Below, piece by piece: positions 22,059 to 33,669 of a stretch of DNA of 64,000 nt (its first letter is position 1; each line of letters begins with the position of its first letter). Position numbers and translations under genes: made by a program. The stretch spans positions 85,106 to 149,105 of the forward strand of contig JAJEKB010020725.1 of the NCBI GenBank assembly GCA_022393335.1, given 5' to 3'. The DNA comes from Macrotrachela quadricornifera (lineage: Eukaryota; Rotifera; Eurotatoria; Philodinida; Philodinidae). Below the pieces are notes generated by a model. That model was not told the DNA's origin, did no database searches, and worked only from the letters and a program-made list of their open reading frames with translations.

Positions 22059-22851
22059 ATGCTTTTGCCCATATGTAGTCATTCGGGCCCGAAGATCACA
22101 AATAGATTACATATACTTAATCTGCAATTTTCGAGGATTTATAATCCTTATAGCAGATATCTCTATAATAGTAGTGAGCTCAGCTACCATGACGCCTTTC
22201 GTCCAATAATTGATTATAATTCTAAAAGAGAAGCAATTGACAAAGTTGACATACAAACTAATTTTGTTGGATGTGTAAGAAAATCTGTCAAATGGTATAA
22301 AAAATTATTTTTTGATATGCTCGATCTGATAGTTCTCAACTTATATTTGCTTTACAAAATGGAAACCGGAAACAGATCTCAGTTAGTAGACTTTCGTTTA
22401 CAACTTATACGTGAAATTTTAAAAACCTATCATACTGCAGAAACTGCAATAGGACGACTTATACAGGACTGGAAATCAACTAGACTTACTGCTAGACATT
22501 TTTGTTCACTTCTACCTCAAAGAACGGAAAAAAAGACCTTCAAGAAATTTGTGTCGTAGTACACACACTAAAAGAGACCTAAAAAGGAACAGATTCACGT
22601 TTATATGTGTAAAGATTGTGATGTGCGTGTTTGCAGAGTTGGTTATGGTTGCTTCGAGGAATTTCACACTTTGTCAAAGTTTTAGTTTTTTTCTCTTCCA
22701 TGTTTTTTTTATTTCAAAATAAATCAGTTGCATCTTTAAATCAAGTCTAATAAGTGGAGCAGCCATTACCATTCATAACTTTCAAAGTATAATTAGTTTT
22801 GAGAATACAATTTTAGTCTCTTATGAAAAAAATAAGTCCGCCGTCAAAGGG
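22059..22851 (+). pseudogene. piggyBac transposase C-terminal fragment with right end
   Basis: The ORF at 22059-22559 contains IIDYNSKREAIDKVD, CVRKSVKWYKKLFFD and DFRLQLIREIL, the C-terminal part of the DDE_Tnp_1_7 domain including the region of the third catalytic Asp. After a stop and frameshifts near 22556, the Cys-rich tail is still readable (KRPKKEQIHVYMCKDCDV, EEFHTLSKF), the piggyBac zinc finger. The fragment ends at 22838-22851 with CCGTCAAAGGG, a piggyBac-type terminal repeat, followed by TTAA (22852-22855). The 5' half is absent. Inactive copy, unrelated in position to the 12.7-15.2 kb copy. Confidence 0.8.
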
Positions 22852-22858
22852 TTAATAA

Positions 22859-24974
22859 TTAATATTCATTATTATTGGTCGTAAAGACAGAAATATTGGT
22901 CTTAAAATCGCTGAATATGGCTGCATAAAATGAAGTGAAGTCATTCACGGGCAAATTGTCTTGAAACACCAATAATACAAGATGTCCATTTAAAGACATA
23001 TAATTAATGAATTCATCATGCTCTGAACTTTCTGAAATGTCATTTCCAGCAATAATGCTGTAAAATTTCCATATACGCCGCCGCGATGTTTTACGGGCCT
23101 TGTACAATATACGAAAGAGACATACTACATTCCACAGAATACTTATGAAAAGCCATAATGCAATAGCATAAATCAAACGTTCAACAAGCACATTTGATGG
23201 TATTGCACAATTGTAAGTAACTGTGTTTGAGAAGCCAATATTTTCTTCTGGAAATCGACAAACCACAAATCGTGGGAAAATTTTACTTTCTACGGAGACT
23301 AATCCAATTCCTCCTATGGATATTTTCAAAAACTTCAGTAAAACTATGTCGATTATTACGAGTAGAATTACGTGAGAAATATTGGCAAAAATTATACCAG
23401 CAAACAATTTATTTCCCCAATGAACCTTCATATTTGGTTCCATTCTGGAAGAGTGTGCAATGGATTTTGACGACAATATTTCTCTCGACTTCAACGTCTT
23501 ATGTGTACCAACATTCATCTCAAATAAATGCCGCAATTGTTGTATCATTTGAGTGCTTATTCCATGATGTTGAATTGCACAGACTATTTTTTTTTACCAT
23601 CGATATTCGAGATATGCAATCGAACAGAATCAGTGGTGACATTATTACAATAAACAATATCGATATCACAAACGGGCTCCACTGAGCATACGGCCTGTAA
23701 ATGAAGCTTTTTTGTAAAATATATCAAAATGAAACTTACTTATATGGTTTTAGAGGTTTTTCTCTATCCATCGAAAATTCTATTAAGAGATAAATCGATA
23801 ACTTCAACTATCATAAATCTTTCTACTCACCTGAATCATAGTAGGTAATACTCATGCTACAAAATGCTTGTACATATTCAATTGAGTTAAGTTGTGTCGG
23901 TTTTTCTGAACAAAGAATATAGAAGAGAGAACTTATCAGTAGACCTTCATCTTTTCATGTTACTTATGTTTTACTCTATCACTGTCAATTTTATTTTACT
24001 GAAACGACAATAATCATATTTTATTTATCTACTGAAATTGTAACAATAGAAAAGATTATTTAAAAATTTAACGTTTGATGATTTATAACTTTGTTTCAGT
24101 TCAGAGTATGCTATTTTATTAATTATTATTCTCTTTCTCGTATAGAAGAGTTCAGTAAACATAAATTGTCTGATTGATTGCTTGTGCGTCCGCACTTCAA
24201 GAATTGGCCGAAGAATAAGGTAAAAATGAAGAACAAGATTTTCCATAAACCTTGACAAAAGGGTAATCGAGGGTGGGGAATCAGAATTTTATGTTTGTTT
24301 TCACTAATTATCTTTGCAGATCGATTTTTTACACAAACGATCGTTTTTGTACGAAAGAAATTTTTTTATAAGGGTCGATGGAAGGGTAATCGGGGTCGAG
24401 GAACCCGAATCTGATATTAGCCTTTTAAAATTTTTCGAAGCTCAACTTTTTACACAACGGGCCACTTTCTTACAAAAAACATTTTCTTTTATAAAGTTTG
24501 GTCAAAGACAATTGAGACTGAGCAACTTGAATCGGACTGTGTTTTTTTTATTTTATAAATGAACAGCTTGGTGCTAATTCAGAAACACAATTTCTACGAG
24601 AAAGAGCTGAACGAATCTTTAGATGAGCGTTATTTGTTTTATAAAAGCCAGTTAATCTTGCATTCATTCGTGATGAAATTATAGAAATTGAAAACATAGT
24701 CTTTAAAAATAAGTTTTTCTGATTTTTTTTGCAATTTGGAACAAATGATAATCTGTGAAACATATGTATTTACCTGAAAGCGGTTTGCAGATATGTACTT
24801 CGCCTAGAATATAACAATTTAATACTAATTCATTTCAATTATTTAGTTTCACGTACCTTTGCCAACATAGAGGATACATATTAACAAAAGACATATTGTT
24901 ATAAAAACAAATGGTGTTATGATTCTGTTAATTATATCAGCAGTGCTTGATAAATAAACTATTGGACGTTTCAT
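22859..24974 (-). CDS. Innexin (gap-junction protein), with a one-base frameshift
   Basis: Five exons: 24857-24974, 24774-24803, 23831-23905, 23740-23779 and 22859-23694. Donors and acceptors are GT-AG and all phases join. Features in order: TM1 (ITPFVFITICLLLICILYVG), a first extracellular loop with Cys residues, the hallmark YAQWSPFV opening TM2 (YYQWVPF in other innexins), TM3 near LLVIIDIVLLKFL, the second extracellular loop with FPRFVVCRF and YNCAIPSN, TM4, and a cytoplasmic tail. Innexins form invertebrate gap junctions and hemichannels. The terminal exon changes frame in a run of nine A (23586-23594 complement); with eight A the protein would be 365 aa, a normal innexin length. It could be a sequencing error in a homopolymer or a real mutation. 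Intron 3 (23906-24773, 868 nt) holds a degenerate repeat. The start ATG is inferred. Confidence 0.8.
23906..24773 (-). other. Long innexin intron with about 100-bp degenerate repeats
   Basis: An 868-nt intron against 50-60 nt for the others in this gene. It contains about three degenerate repeats carrying GGGTAATCG(A/G)GG-type words, starting near 24259, 24383 and 24488. Probably an insertion. Confidence 0.55.
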
Positions 24975-25054
24975 ATCTAATAGCTTCTCCTATAGAAAAT
25001 ATTTACTATTGACAAGCAATAATTAATGTGTGATGAACTAGTTATGTTTTCCTC

Positions 25055-26269
25055 ACATATACCCCTGGAAAGCAAAACTTTGGCTTTGTATTTCCACTAT
25101 TTCGTTATCATAATAGGATATCTTTTGAAAAAGACTCACATATTCTGAGAGCCCGTCAAATTCTCTATCATCCTATATTTTCGAAAAGCAAAATAGGTGT
25201 TCTGGTAGAGAATTTCACGCTCTATCACCCTGTATATATACCTCTATCCTTGGATTTGTTCTTCAAAATATATTCTGAGAAGAATACTATAGTAACGACT
25301 GACAATTTTGGAAAAACTCGATTTCTCTAATTTTTCACGTGATAGAAAACATAAAAGCAAACTCTTTCATTTCTAATAGTGATACTCTGATAGAGCGTGA
25401 AATTCTCTACCACTCTGTATATTTTTTTTGTTTGAATTCATAGACGGGAAATAAAATTTAGATAATATTAATAGAATCTCTGCCACAAACTGTGAAATGC
25501 ATGACCTATTGTGGCATCATCAATTTGCTCTATTTCACGATATTTATCCTCACAAGACTAACTTTTTTCAAACCTTATTATATATTTTGATAGCCCTTTT
25601 TTTTCTGAGTGAGTTCAGAATTATGAAATGAAAATCGAGACATGTAATGAAGCAGAACAGCTGATAAACATTATCATCAAGCGGTATGGGCATCTTACTT
25701 GATTTAATTAACATTCTATAAGTGAAGTATAGGACAAAAGGAATACATAGAATGATAGAGAATTTGACGCTCTACCAGAATATGTCATTGCATCAGGAAA
25801 AACTGAAACTTAGTTCAACTAAACTTCGAAAAGAAAGGTGAAAAAAACGGAAACGAAAATGGCGTGTTTCCGAAATTGTCAGTCGTTACTATAGTATTCT
25901 TCTCAGAATATTTTTTGAAGAACAAATCCAAGGATAGAGGTATATATACAGGGTGATAGAGCGTGAAATTCTCTACCAGAACACCTATTTTGCTTTTCGA
26001 AAATATCATTTTATAGTGATGAAAAACTGGCAAAACTAATTTTTAGAGTGTCTGAAAAACAAGAGTTGGGGAATGTGAACATGAAGTCCTGTTGATTGAG
26101 CTCAATTTCTTGAGATATTTTCTCATCTAAAAATGTAACTCGAATATATAGGATGATAGAGAATTTGACGGGCTCTCAGAATATGTGAGTCTTTTTCAGA
26201 AGATATCCTATTATGATAACGAAATAGTGGAAATACAAAGCCAAAGTTTTGCTTTCCAGGGGTATATGT
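25055..26269. mobile_element. Large foldback element upstream of the innexin
   Basis: About 1.2 kb with long inverted arms. The left arm begins ACATATACCCCTGGAAAGC and the right arm ends with its complement. Within the arms, words such as GATAGAGAATTTGACG(G/C)TCT and GATAGAGCGTGAAATTCTCTA recur several times, so the element is internally repetitive. A remnant of the family lies at about 1196-1238. It starts only about 80 bp upstream of the innexin ATG. No transposase and no clear target duplication were seen. Confidence 0.7.
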
Positions 26270-27571
26270 AATTTTATTGTGCGTGACGTAATAGAGTAAC
26301 AAGCAATTGATCAACAGTTACAATCATATTTCCGTTATTGTAATTCTATTTTTCTTTACTTTTGTCTTTACTATTTTCATCGGGATTTAAGTTTGTTCTG
26401 TAAATACAATAATCCCAGCTATTACTTAATAACGACATTTACCTCACTTTTTTGTTTCTGTATGTTTTCGAGCCTGATGAAGAATACTTATTTCAAAATA
26501 ACAAAGTGGTGTAAGGAACTTGTAGAACTCGTTGTGGTTTGTGTTTTTACTCTGTCCTATTTTGTCCTATAATTTTACAGAATAATATATTCAAACAAAA
26601 CACATTTGTCATGTCCTAAGCAGCTAGAGATGTGTATCTATCCTAAAGATTAATCGCATCTTTGAAATTCGAAGTTGAGAAAAACGATTGTATGTCTAAC
26701 ACTTGATGATATATACTGCTTATAAAAACATGTGTAAGAAACTGTAAGTGATGTTTTACTGTGGTGCATTATTGGAGTTGTTTATTCATTCTGATTACGT
26801 AGACTGCTATGTTTCTTGAAGTGCCCCAATATCAGACACAAATTCTCTTCATTTTAAATTTGGTGTAGTCTAGTTTGCATAACGGATATTGTAAAAAGAT
26901 TTACAATGACATTTCTCAATTATATATTTTAATCCAAAAATCATTATAATACACGTTGCTCTTAAATGAGGTATTGATTACATGCGATGTCATCGAACTT
27001 ATCATCGACAGATGAAAGATTTACTTATGAAAATGTCATGTTCTAGAGTCTCATGTGGATGAATAATATGTCCACAAAACTCACATTACGACGTCATAAT
27101 TTATAATTTAATTTTACAGACGCACGATTCTTTTTACGACTTAGTTCTATTGTTAGAAATACGTACTCCGAGTTTCCGTGTTTTGAATAATATGCGAATT
27201 TGTATTTTGACTTGATGATCTTTTCTCTTTAGAAGAATTTAGCAATTAATGATTTAATTAATATATGCAGAAAAAAAGTTTGTTTTCTCTTTATGCGTTT
27301 GGACCCTCCAGGAATCAGTGCAACCAAATTTGGCATGGCACACTCTTTACTTCAGGGGAGAGTCAAGAACTACTTTTCCATCCAAAATGTTTACCTTCGG
27401 GGTACTTAGTAACCTCATTGTTCGAGTGTTACAGTAACTGTTTCATTCAAAAAGTCCGCACATGTGATTGTTTTCTCAATAGCTTAAGAACGAAAGGAGA
27501 TAAAGACCTGAGATTTTCCTCATGAAACACAAGGGATTCTGGAGTATCCACGATCAGTAGCTTATAGAAAA
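26270..27571. other. Non-coding region
   Basis: AT-rich. An 86-codon ORF at 27265-27525 (+) has no recognised domain and is probably fortuitous. No other structure was recognised up to the target duplication of the next element. Confidence 0.35.
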
Positions 27572-27604
27572 CTATAAGACAAGGGGGAAACAGTGAAACT
27601 TGAT

Positions 27605-27775
27605 TTTGTGAGTTGAAATGAGTTTCGTTGATTTTTATGAGTTAAAGTGAGTTTACGTGAGTTCAGATGAGTTCAAGTGATTTTCATGAGTTCGGATGAG
27701 TTTAAATGATTTTTATGAGTTTATCTGAGTTTATCTGAGTTTAGATGATTTTTAGTGAGTTAAAGTGAGTTTAAT
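27605..27775 (+). repeat. Left subterminal array, 10-bp period
   Basis: Successive units such as GAGTTCAGAT, GAGTTCAAGT and GAGTTTATCT, mixed with GATTTTTAT variants, spaced about 10 bp. This is the left inner array of the transposon and a likely transposase-binding region. Confidence 0.8.
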
Positions 27776-27858
27776 ATATGAATTTTATAAAGGAAGAAAC
27801 AAATCATTCAGTTTTTACTTCAGAAGAAATATAATATATAGGAAGAATTTCGGTAAAC

Positions 27859-30800
27859 CTAATGTTTTTCTTTCACTCTACATGTTCGATCAGAAGACGA
27901 AATAGGTTTCGTTTTCGAAAAATACCAATTTGCAGTTTGCTTGTGCATGTATTTCTTGCATCCATTTATCTCAACGACGAAGAACGATTCCGATTGACAG
28001 TTATCGATACTGTCGAATATTCGCATGCCATGCATTGTAGTACTAGAAACGTCCGGAAGAGTATCAAGATCAAGTTCATCAATTAGCGTAGACTCGACAT
28101 ATTCATCAGCGATATCCGTGTCAGTAGACTGTTCATCACCTCGACGTTCTTCAACATTTTCATCTTCTTCTGATTCATTAGATCCTGGTTGCACACTTTT
28201 CTTATCAGAACTCTTGCATTTTGATCTTGATAGTTTTTCATATGCTAAACGATTTACTTCTTCAAAAGAGATCATTTTATCGTTGGGATCAAGAATAGAA
28301 AATCCACAAGTAGAAAGAATTTGACTTGCTTTAAGATAAGCACTAAAAACTGTTTCTTCAAGCAGCTTCTCGGTAATAACAGTTCCAGTTGTAGATGTTG
28401 GCGGTGCTAACCACGTTTGTCGAGGTTGCTTGTGATGCTTAGGAAAGATTATATTATTTGTACTAGTATCTGACGAACATTTAATGTTTTGCAGAACACC
28501 GAGTTTCTCGACTCGCTGAAGAAATTCATGAACCGAGAAATTAACAACCGATGAAAATGGACCCGACATCGAACGTGCTGCACGGAACGTGCTCTCACAC
28601 ATCTGAGAATTGAATAGCGAAACGTTTAAAGCCTCTTCAGTTACTTTTTGTTCCGCCACAAGCACAGCAAGATATGTAATAGTGTGGGCATTTAGTTCCA
28701 GTGAGAAAAGACAAGGCATAGTGATGAACAAATTCTTTTTCGATATAGTTGGTGTAGGATTGGTTGGGAATAAATTGGTGATTTTTTCATGAATATCATT
28801 AATATTCGTTGTTTCGAGCAATGCAGACCACAGGCGAACTATAAAGACTGCACACCATGCATAGTACAGACGATCAATGATAACAGTATGGTGTTCGATG
28901 AAAGCCAAACGCACAAAGGAGGGGGGTCGTTAAGAGATGAAATCGGCCCCCCCTCGAAAAGGCATTTCTATCACTTTCGTAGGTCAATTTTGATATCGCG
29001 AACTCGAATCTTTTATAATCTTGCTCATCCGATACATTCCAGCCCCGATAGACGTACCCCCATTTTGAATCATTTTAGCTAGTATCTGCCTTGTTTGATT
29101 GGAAAAAATATCTCGGACGATTTTTTTCTCATTAGTAGATCGGTGTAACTTTTCATGCTCTACAATTTTTGTCTACACATGAACTCTCGANNNNNNNNNN
29201 TCGAGAGTTCATGTGTAGACAAAAATTGTAGAGCATGAAAAGTTACACCGATCTACTAATGAGAAAAAAATCGTCCGAGATATTTTTTCCAATCAAACAA
29301 GGCAGATACTAGCTAAAATGATTCAAAATGGGGGTACGTCTATCGGGGCTGGAATGTATCGGATGAGCAAGATTATAAAAGATTCGAGTTCGCGATATCA
29401 AAATTGACCTACGAAAGTGATAGAAATGCCTTTTCGAGGGGGGGCCGATTTCATCTCTTAACGACCCCCCTCCTTTAATGATCTATAAAGAGAAACTTTA
29501 TAATAGTTGAGCAGTCAATACAACTTTAGATGAAGCAGCAGCAACAACTGCAGTTTCAACATAATTCTCAATTAACGTCACAGAAAAGCCTTTATATGAG
29601 TCGTTCTGTTTACACTACTTAACAAAGTCACATCTCTATTATAATGCTATTTCCTCATTTTACAAGTGTAGATATCAATAGAATATTACCTGTAGATAAG
29701 CTTGTGTTGCTTCTGAATTTGGAATTTTTCTGAGAATAGAAAGAACGGCATCGCTCGAGATCTTTTCACACGATGAATAGTTTTGTTTGTCCTTTGGACA
29801 CACATCAGATATAGTCAACATATGGTCGAACTTGGAATAGTTGTCGATCAATTGAATCAGATAACTGATGGTGGCGTGTTGATTTCCCATTAACAAAATA
29901 GTATTGGAAGCTAAGAGACGATTACGTAGTTTATTGCAGAGATGCACACCATCTTGTAGACAGACAAAAAGTTGTCGAGGTTTGAGGAAAAACCACGATT
30001 TATTCTAAACGATGTCAACCAAGAAAAGTTACCGACTTAGAAATACTAACAATTCACTCACTTGTAGTAGACATATCTCAAAATGAGCTGGATGGTTCTC
30101 AAAACCCGTTTTCTCTTCTGAAAAGAAACCCATTGATAGACGCATACCTTTCAAATTCTTTGGATCACAATCGGTCGTGAATCCTAAAATTCGAATATTT
30201 TGATTCAGGCATGAATCAAAAATTATTCTCCATCTGCTTAGAACGTCACTAGCTGTGTATTTTCCGTTGGTGCCATAAGCAGACAAGAGGAACGGTGGTG
30301 GTGGTGAAGGTCGAGTAGCAGAACATACTGCTTGAATAACATGTACGTTTAAGAGCGATGATTTATCGACTTCGCCATACCATTTTTCTAGTTCGGACAA
30401 CGAATTAGTTGAAAAAAAACGAGTAGAAGGAAGGCCACTGATGAGAGGAAGTGTAAAACCAACAAAACAATTGGAGCGTGTGTCATAAGAGACTTTTGGC
30501 ACGACGGAAGTACTATCTTCTCCACAGAATGCGTACTTACAATCAAATGAATTAGTGAAATCTTTCAAAGTATTGTAATGAAATTCGCCTTCGACAAAAT
30601 GATATTCCGATGTGGTAATAATTGTTCGAAGAGTAGTTAAGCTAGGAAGAGATCCAGGTATATTTAATCGTATCAACTGGTAGACATTTCTTCCTCCCAA
30701 AATATAAACGCACGCAGCAAAATCTTTCACGGATTGCTTGTAACGAAAGAAATTATTCGTATGCATCAAGTTGGATACTAAATTCGAAATAAAATCAAGT

Positions 30801-31234
30801 GAGAATTCCGATAATAAGTTTGATTCGAGACAATGTATCAGATCAATCAAAAATGGATATTTCTGAAAAAGATCTGGTGCGATTGTCAAAGATTGAGTGC
30901 TTGATGGAGATGAAGAATTGACAGGTTGAAGAAGAAAACGAAGCGACCGAATAAATTTTTCCATCTTTATGCGAATGCCTGGCATGACAAAAAAAGAATA
31001 AGATCCGAATTCATTTCTGCTTGCAACACCTAAACTTTCCTTAAGTGATATTGTTTGATTTGATTCGAATTGAAGAATAGAGAAGACATCATCGATCTCC
31101 AGCAAATTCATTGAAGAATCGATAAACTGAAATTTAAGTAATGCAACTGCTTCTGAACCACAAAATTGTTCAACCATGCGGTAAAAAGCATCTCCACGAA
31201 GAGAAAGTGTGTCAGGTGGGAGAGAAAAATCCAT
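27859..31234 (-). pseudogene. Candidate RNase H-fold transposase, split by a foldback insertion
   Basis: Exons 30062-31234 (391 codons, starting MDFSLPPDTL just after a TTTCAG acceptor), 29690-30004 (105 codons) and a third that begins at 29482, is interrupted at 29476-28915, and resumes at 28914 to a stop at 27859. All are phase 0; the introns are 57 and 207 nt. Conserved-looking blocks: AFCGEDSTS then FVGFTLPL, LSAYGTNGKY, ILGFTTDCDPKNLKGMR, FVCLQDGVHLCNKLRNRLL, TISDVCPKDKQNYSSC, RLYYAWCAVF and NSQMCESTFRAARSM. The order of Asp, Asp and a late Glu is compatible with a DDE RNase H fold like P-type transposases; that is inference. The C-terminus is acidic. Removing the insertion leaves the frame open, giving about 849 aa. 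It belongs to the element at 27580-32121. Confidence 0.7.
28915..29476. mobile_element. Foldback element with a 10-N assembly gap at its centre
   Basis: Two near-perfect inverted arms of about 276 bp, with outer ends AAAGGAGGGGGGTCGTTAAG, on either side of ten N (29191-29200). It lies in the third exon of the transposase gene, six coding bases after the splice acceptor. No target duplication is visible. The gap is probably an assembly break inside a hairpin, so the true loop length is unknown. Confidence 0.8.
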
Positions 31235-31964
31235 CTGAAATATCAAGTCATTCATAATGATGTCAAACACGATATTGAAGCCTAATAATAATAATATGAG
31301 GAATTTAAAAAGAAGTAAAGGTTTTATGCAACAACCATCTATTTTTAATCATGTTACCTTAGTCGATTTTTCACATACTTGCTTAGTGCAAAACTTTAAA
31401 ATTTATTGCCAAATGTCAAAGATGAGAATTTTAATAGCGTGTCTGACCACAAATTATTGTTTACGTCGGGAATATTACTTTTATTCTAACGATCAATAAG
31501 AAACGAAAGATAATTTATAGTCACAAAAACGTGATGCGAAAATGAACAAGTTAGAGAACGAAAGAAAAAAATAGTGTATAAGTATTTTTCATGTCTCGTC
31601 TAGATAGACGATACAATCGGAATTCTTTCGCTTTTCTTCTCGTTCTATTCGTATTAAAAGAATCGGAAGCGCTCGGCTGCATATTGTAGGCTTATTCGTA
31701 TCACGTGTTTTCTAACTTAATCAAAAAGAGAAAAATATTCTCTATCCTATGATGTAAAGCACAAATAGAATGAGTGTATGTGATCTCGCTACATGTTTCA
31801 GTGGATCATATGAACAACTCTTTGATATATTTTATTTAAAAATATTAATTTTAATATTATTCAAGAAACTTTAACAATCGTTTACACATAGCCAATAGGC
31901 AGCTGAATCTATATCATATGTCATTTAGTTAAAATGATTATAAATGATTTCGAATGAGATAAAC

Positions 31965-32100
31965 TAAGTTTGAGTAGATTAACGTGAGTTGAAGTGAGTT
32001 CAAATGAGTTTGAGTGAGTTCAAATGAGTTTGAGTGAGTTCGGTGAGTTTGATTGAGTTCGATGAGTTTTAGTGAGTTCAAATGAGTTTCAGCTGATTGA
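31965..32100 (+). repeat. Right subterminal array, 10-bp period
   Basis: Units alternating GAGTTCAAAT and GAGTTTGAGT, same strand and orientation as the left array. It ends eight bases before the terminal CTGTTTCCCCCTTG. Confidence 0.8.
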
Positions 32101-32129
32101 ACTCATGCTGTTTCCCCCTTGCTATAAGA

Positions 32130-33669
32130 CCATCGTTTTCCAATATTTCAAGCATGCAATATTGAATTTTTTCGGACAATACCGAATACTTCGCTAATAA
32201 CTAGTAAGCACTAAGAGATTTAAGCTTTCTTTTGTAATATTGTCATACGACAGAAGTATCATCAGTTATTAAAACTTGATAAAAAAATCGACTAATATCC
32301 TACTCATAAGCCTAGTTCTGGAAAGTAATTAGTATTGTGCTGTTGGCAGTAATCTTCAAATTTCAGTGAATTATTCTGAAACTGAAGGACTTTTAGGTAA
32401 ACTAGAAAATGAAAAGATATATTTGATGGCTGAATTTTATAGTAACAAATTAAATATTGTCAACAAAATTTCACGTTTACTTGTAGAATGTCATTAAAAT
32501 TTGTTGAATTCTATTTTTGCAAGGCAGTTAAGTGTAGCAAAAAAGATTCAACATATGAATTGATTTTACTTCGTCCTAATTCACGTAACGTCTAAATTAC
32601 TCTGCTTAACATAAAGTTAACAGTTGCCCGTCTGATTTTTTTACTTCATTGTATTGTTAGTGCTCCTAAAAACACATAGAAAAGCCACTTACCTTACGTT
32701 TTGATAACACAAATGAAAATAATTTTCTCTTATCATCAGATGTATCAGTGTTTGTTAGAAGAAGAGGTACCGCTTATCTAGTCATGTTGTGTACGTCAAG
32801 CGCATTCGCTCGTTTGAAATATTATATGATAACTTCTTGTTATGTATAGAGTGAATAAAAGAAATCCATAAATCCAGTGGATTTCTACAAATTGGCTCTA
32901 AAGAGATGTCCAGCTCTCTCATATGTCCTTGAGACATCGGAATTAATTAAACATGTAATGTTTTTGTGTACTCAAAAAGTGAGTACACTATAGAATCGAT
33001 CGGTCTATTCGTCCGGCCGTTTAAACGATAACTCTTCACAGGCTCATCCAATTGCGATCAAAACTTTCCACACAGAATTGTATTATCAATATCTCTGCCG
33101 AGTTCGAAGATGAGAATGATTGATCAAGATATAGCTGAGTTATCCAATTCTGACAGGACCTGTGTAGAAAACTGCTGGGCGGCTTGTCGAGGCCAAAGGA
33201 ACAAGATTTTTCTATGCGAATATCGACCTAACCCGGTTATTGCGGTGTACCTTTAGGTCATCAAGTCCTATATTATAGAGATATCCTTAGACCATCTAGT
33301 ACTATGTTATGAAAATCAACTGAAATATCATAACGGAGTATATTAAAATGTACAGAAGAGTAAACTGCCTCAGCTTAGTTTCGGTGGTAAAGAAACGGGC
33401 ACCTAAACGGTAGAAGATTTTTTACAGTCACGAAACCTAGTCGATCGCCTTGATCCACACTACTTGTCACTTTTTGAAATCCACATAACACTCGGATTTA
33501 AATCCGAGGTTTCTACATTTATTTACCAACAAAAATCAGAATTAGATCGAACTCGATGGTCCAGATACGTGTATTATATCGAAAATGTTCTTCTCCGATA
33601 GAAGGTTTACCTTCTCAGTCAGAAAATGGATTGCTATCAAAATCTCGAAAAAAATGTTCTCGAAAAATA
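32130..33669. other. Non-coding region
   Basis: No supported ORF. Around 32970-33000 a short palindrome-like GTGTACTCAAAAAGTGAGTACAC occurs. Nothing else was recognised. Confidence 0.35.

Larger units (their letters stand above)
27580..32121. mobile_element. Complete DNA transposon, unclassified, 8-bp target duplication
   Basis: A 4542-bp element bounded by 14-bp inverted ends CAAGGGGGAAACAG and by the 8-bp direct repeat CTATAAGA (27572-27579 and 32122-32129). Inside each end is an array of GAGTT-containing units with a 10-bp period (27605-27775 and 31965-32100), in the same orientation at both ends. Between them is one intron-containing gene on the minus strand. An 8-bp duplication is typical of hAT and P-type transposons. 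The protein was not recognised as a standard family, so this may be an undescribed lineage. Confidence 0.85.

Noticed and set aside
27859..28914. The third exon as a separate gene starting at 28914
   Set aside because: The apparent start is GTG just at a foldback border; phase and family content show it is the continuation of the upstream exons.
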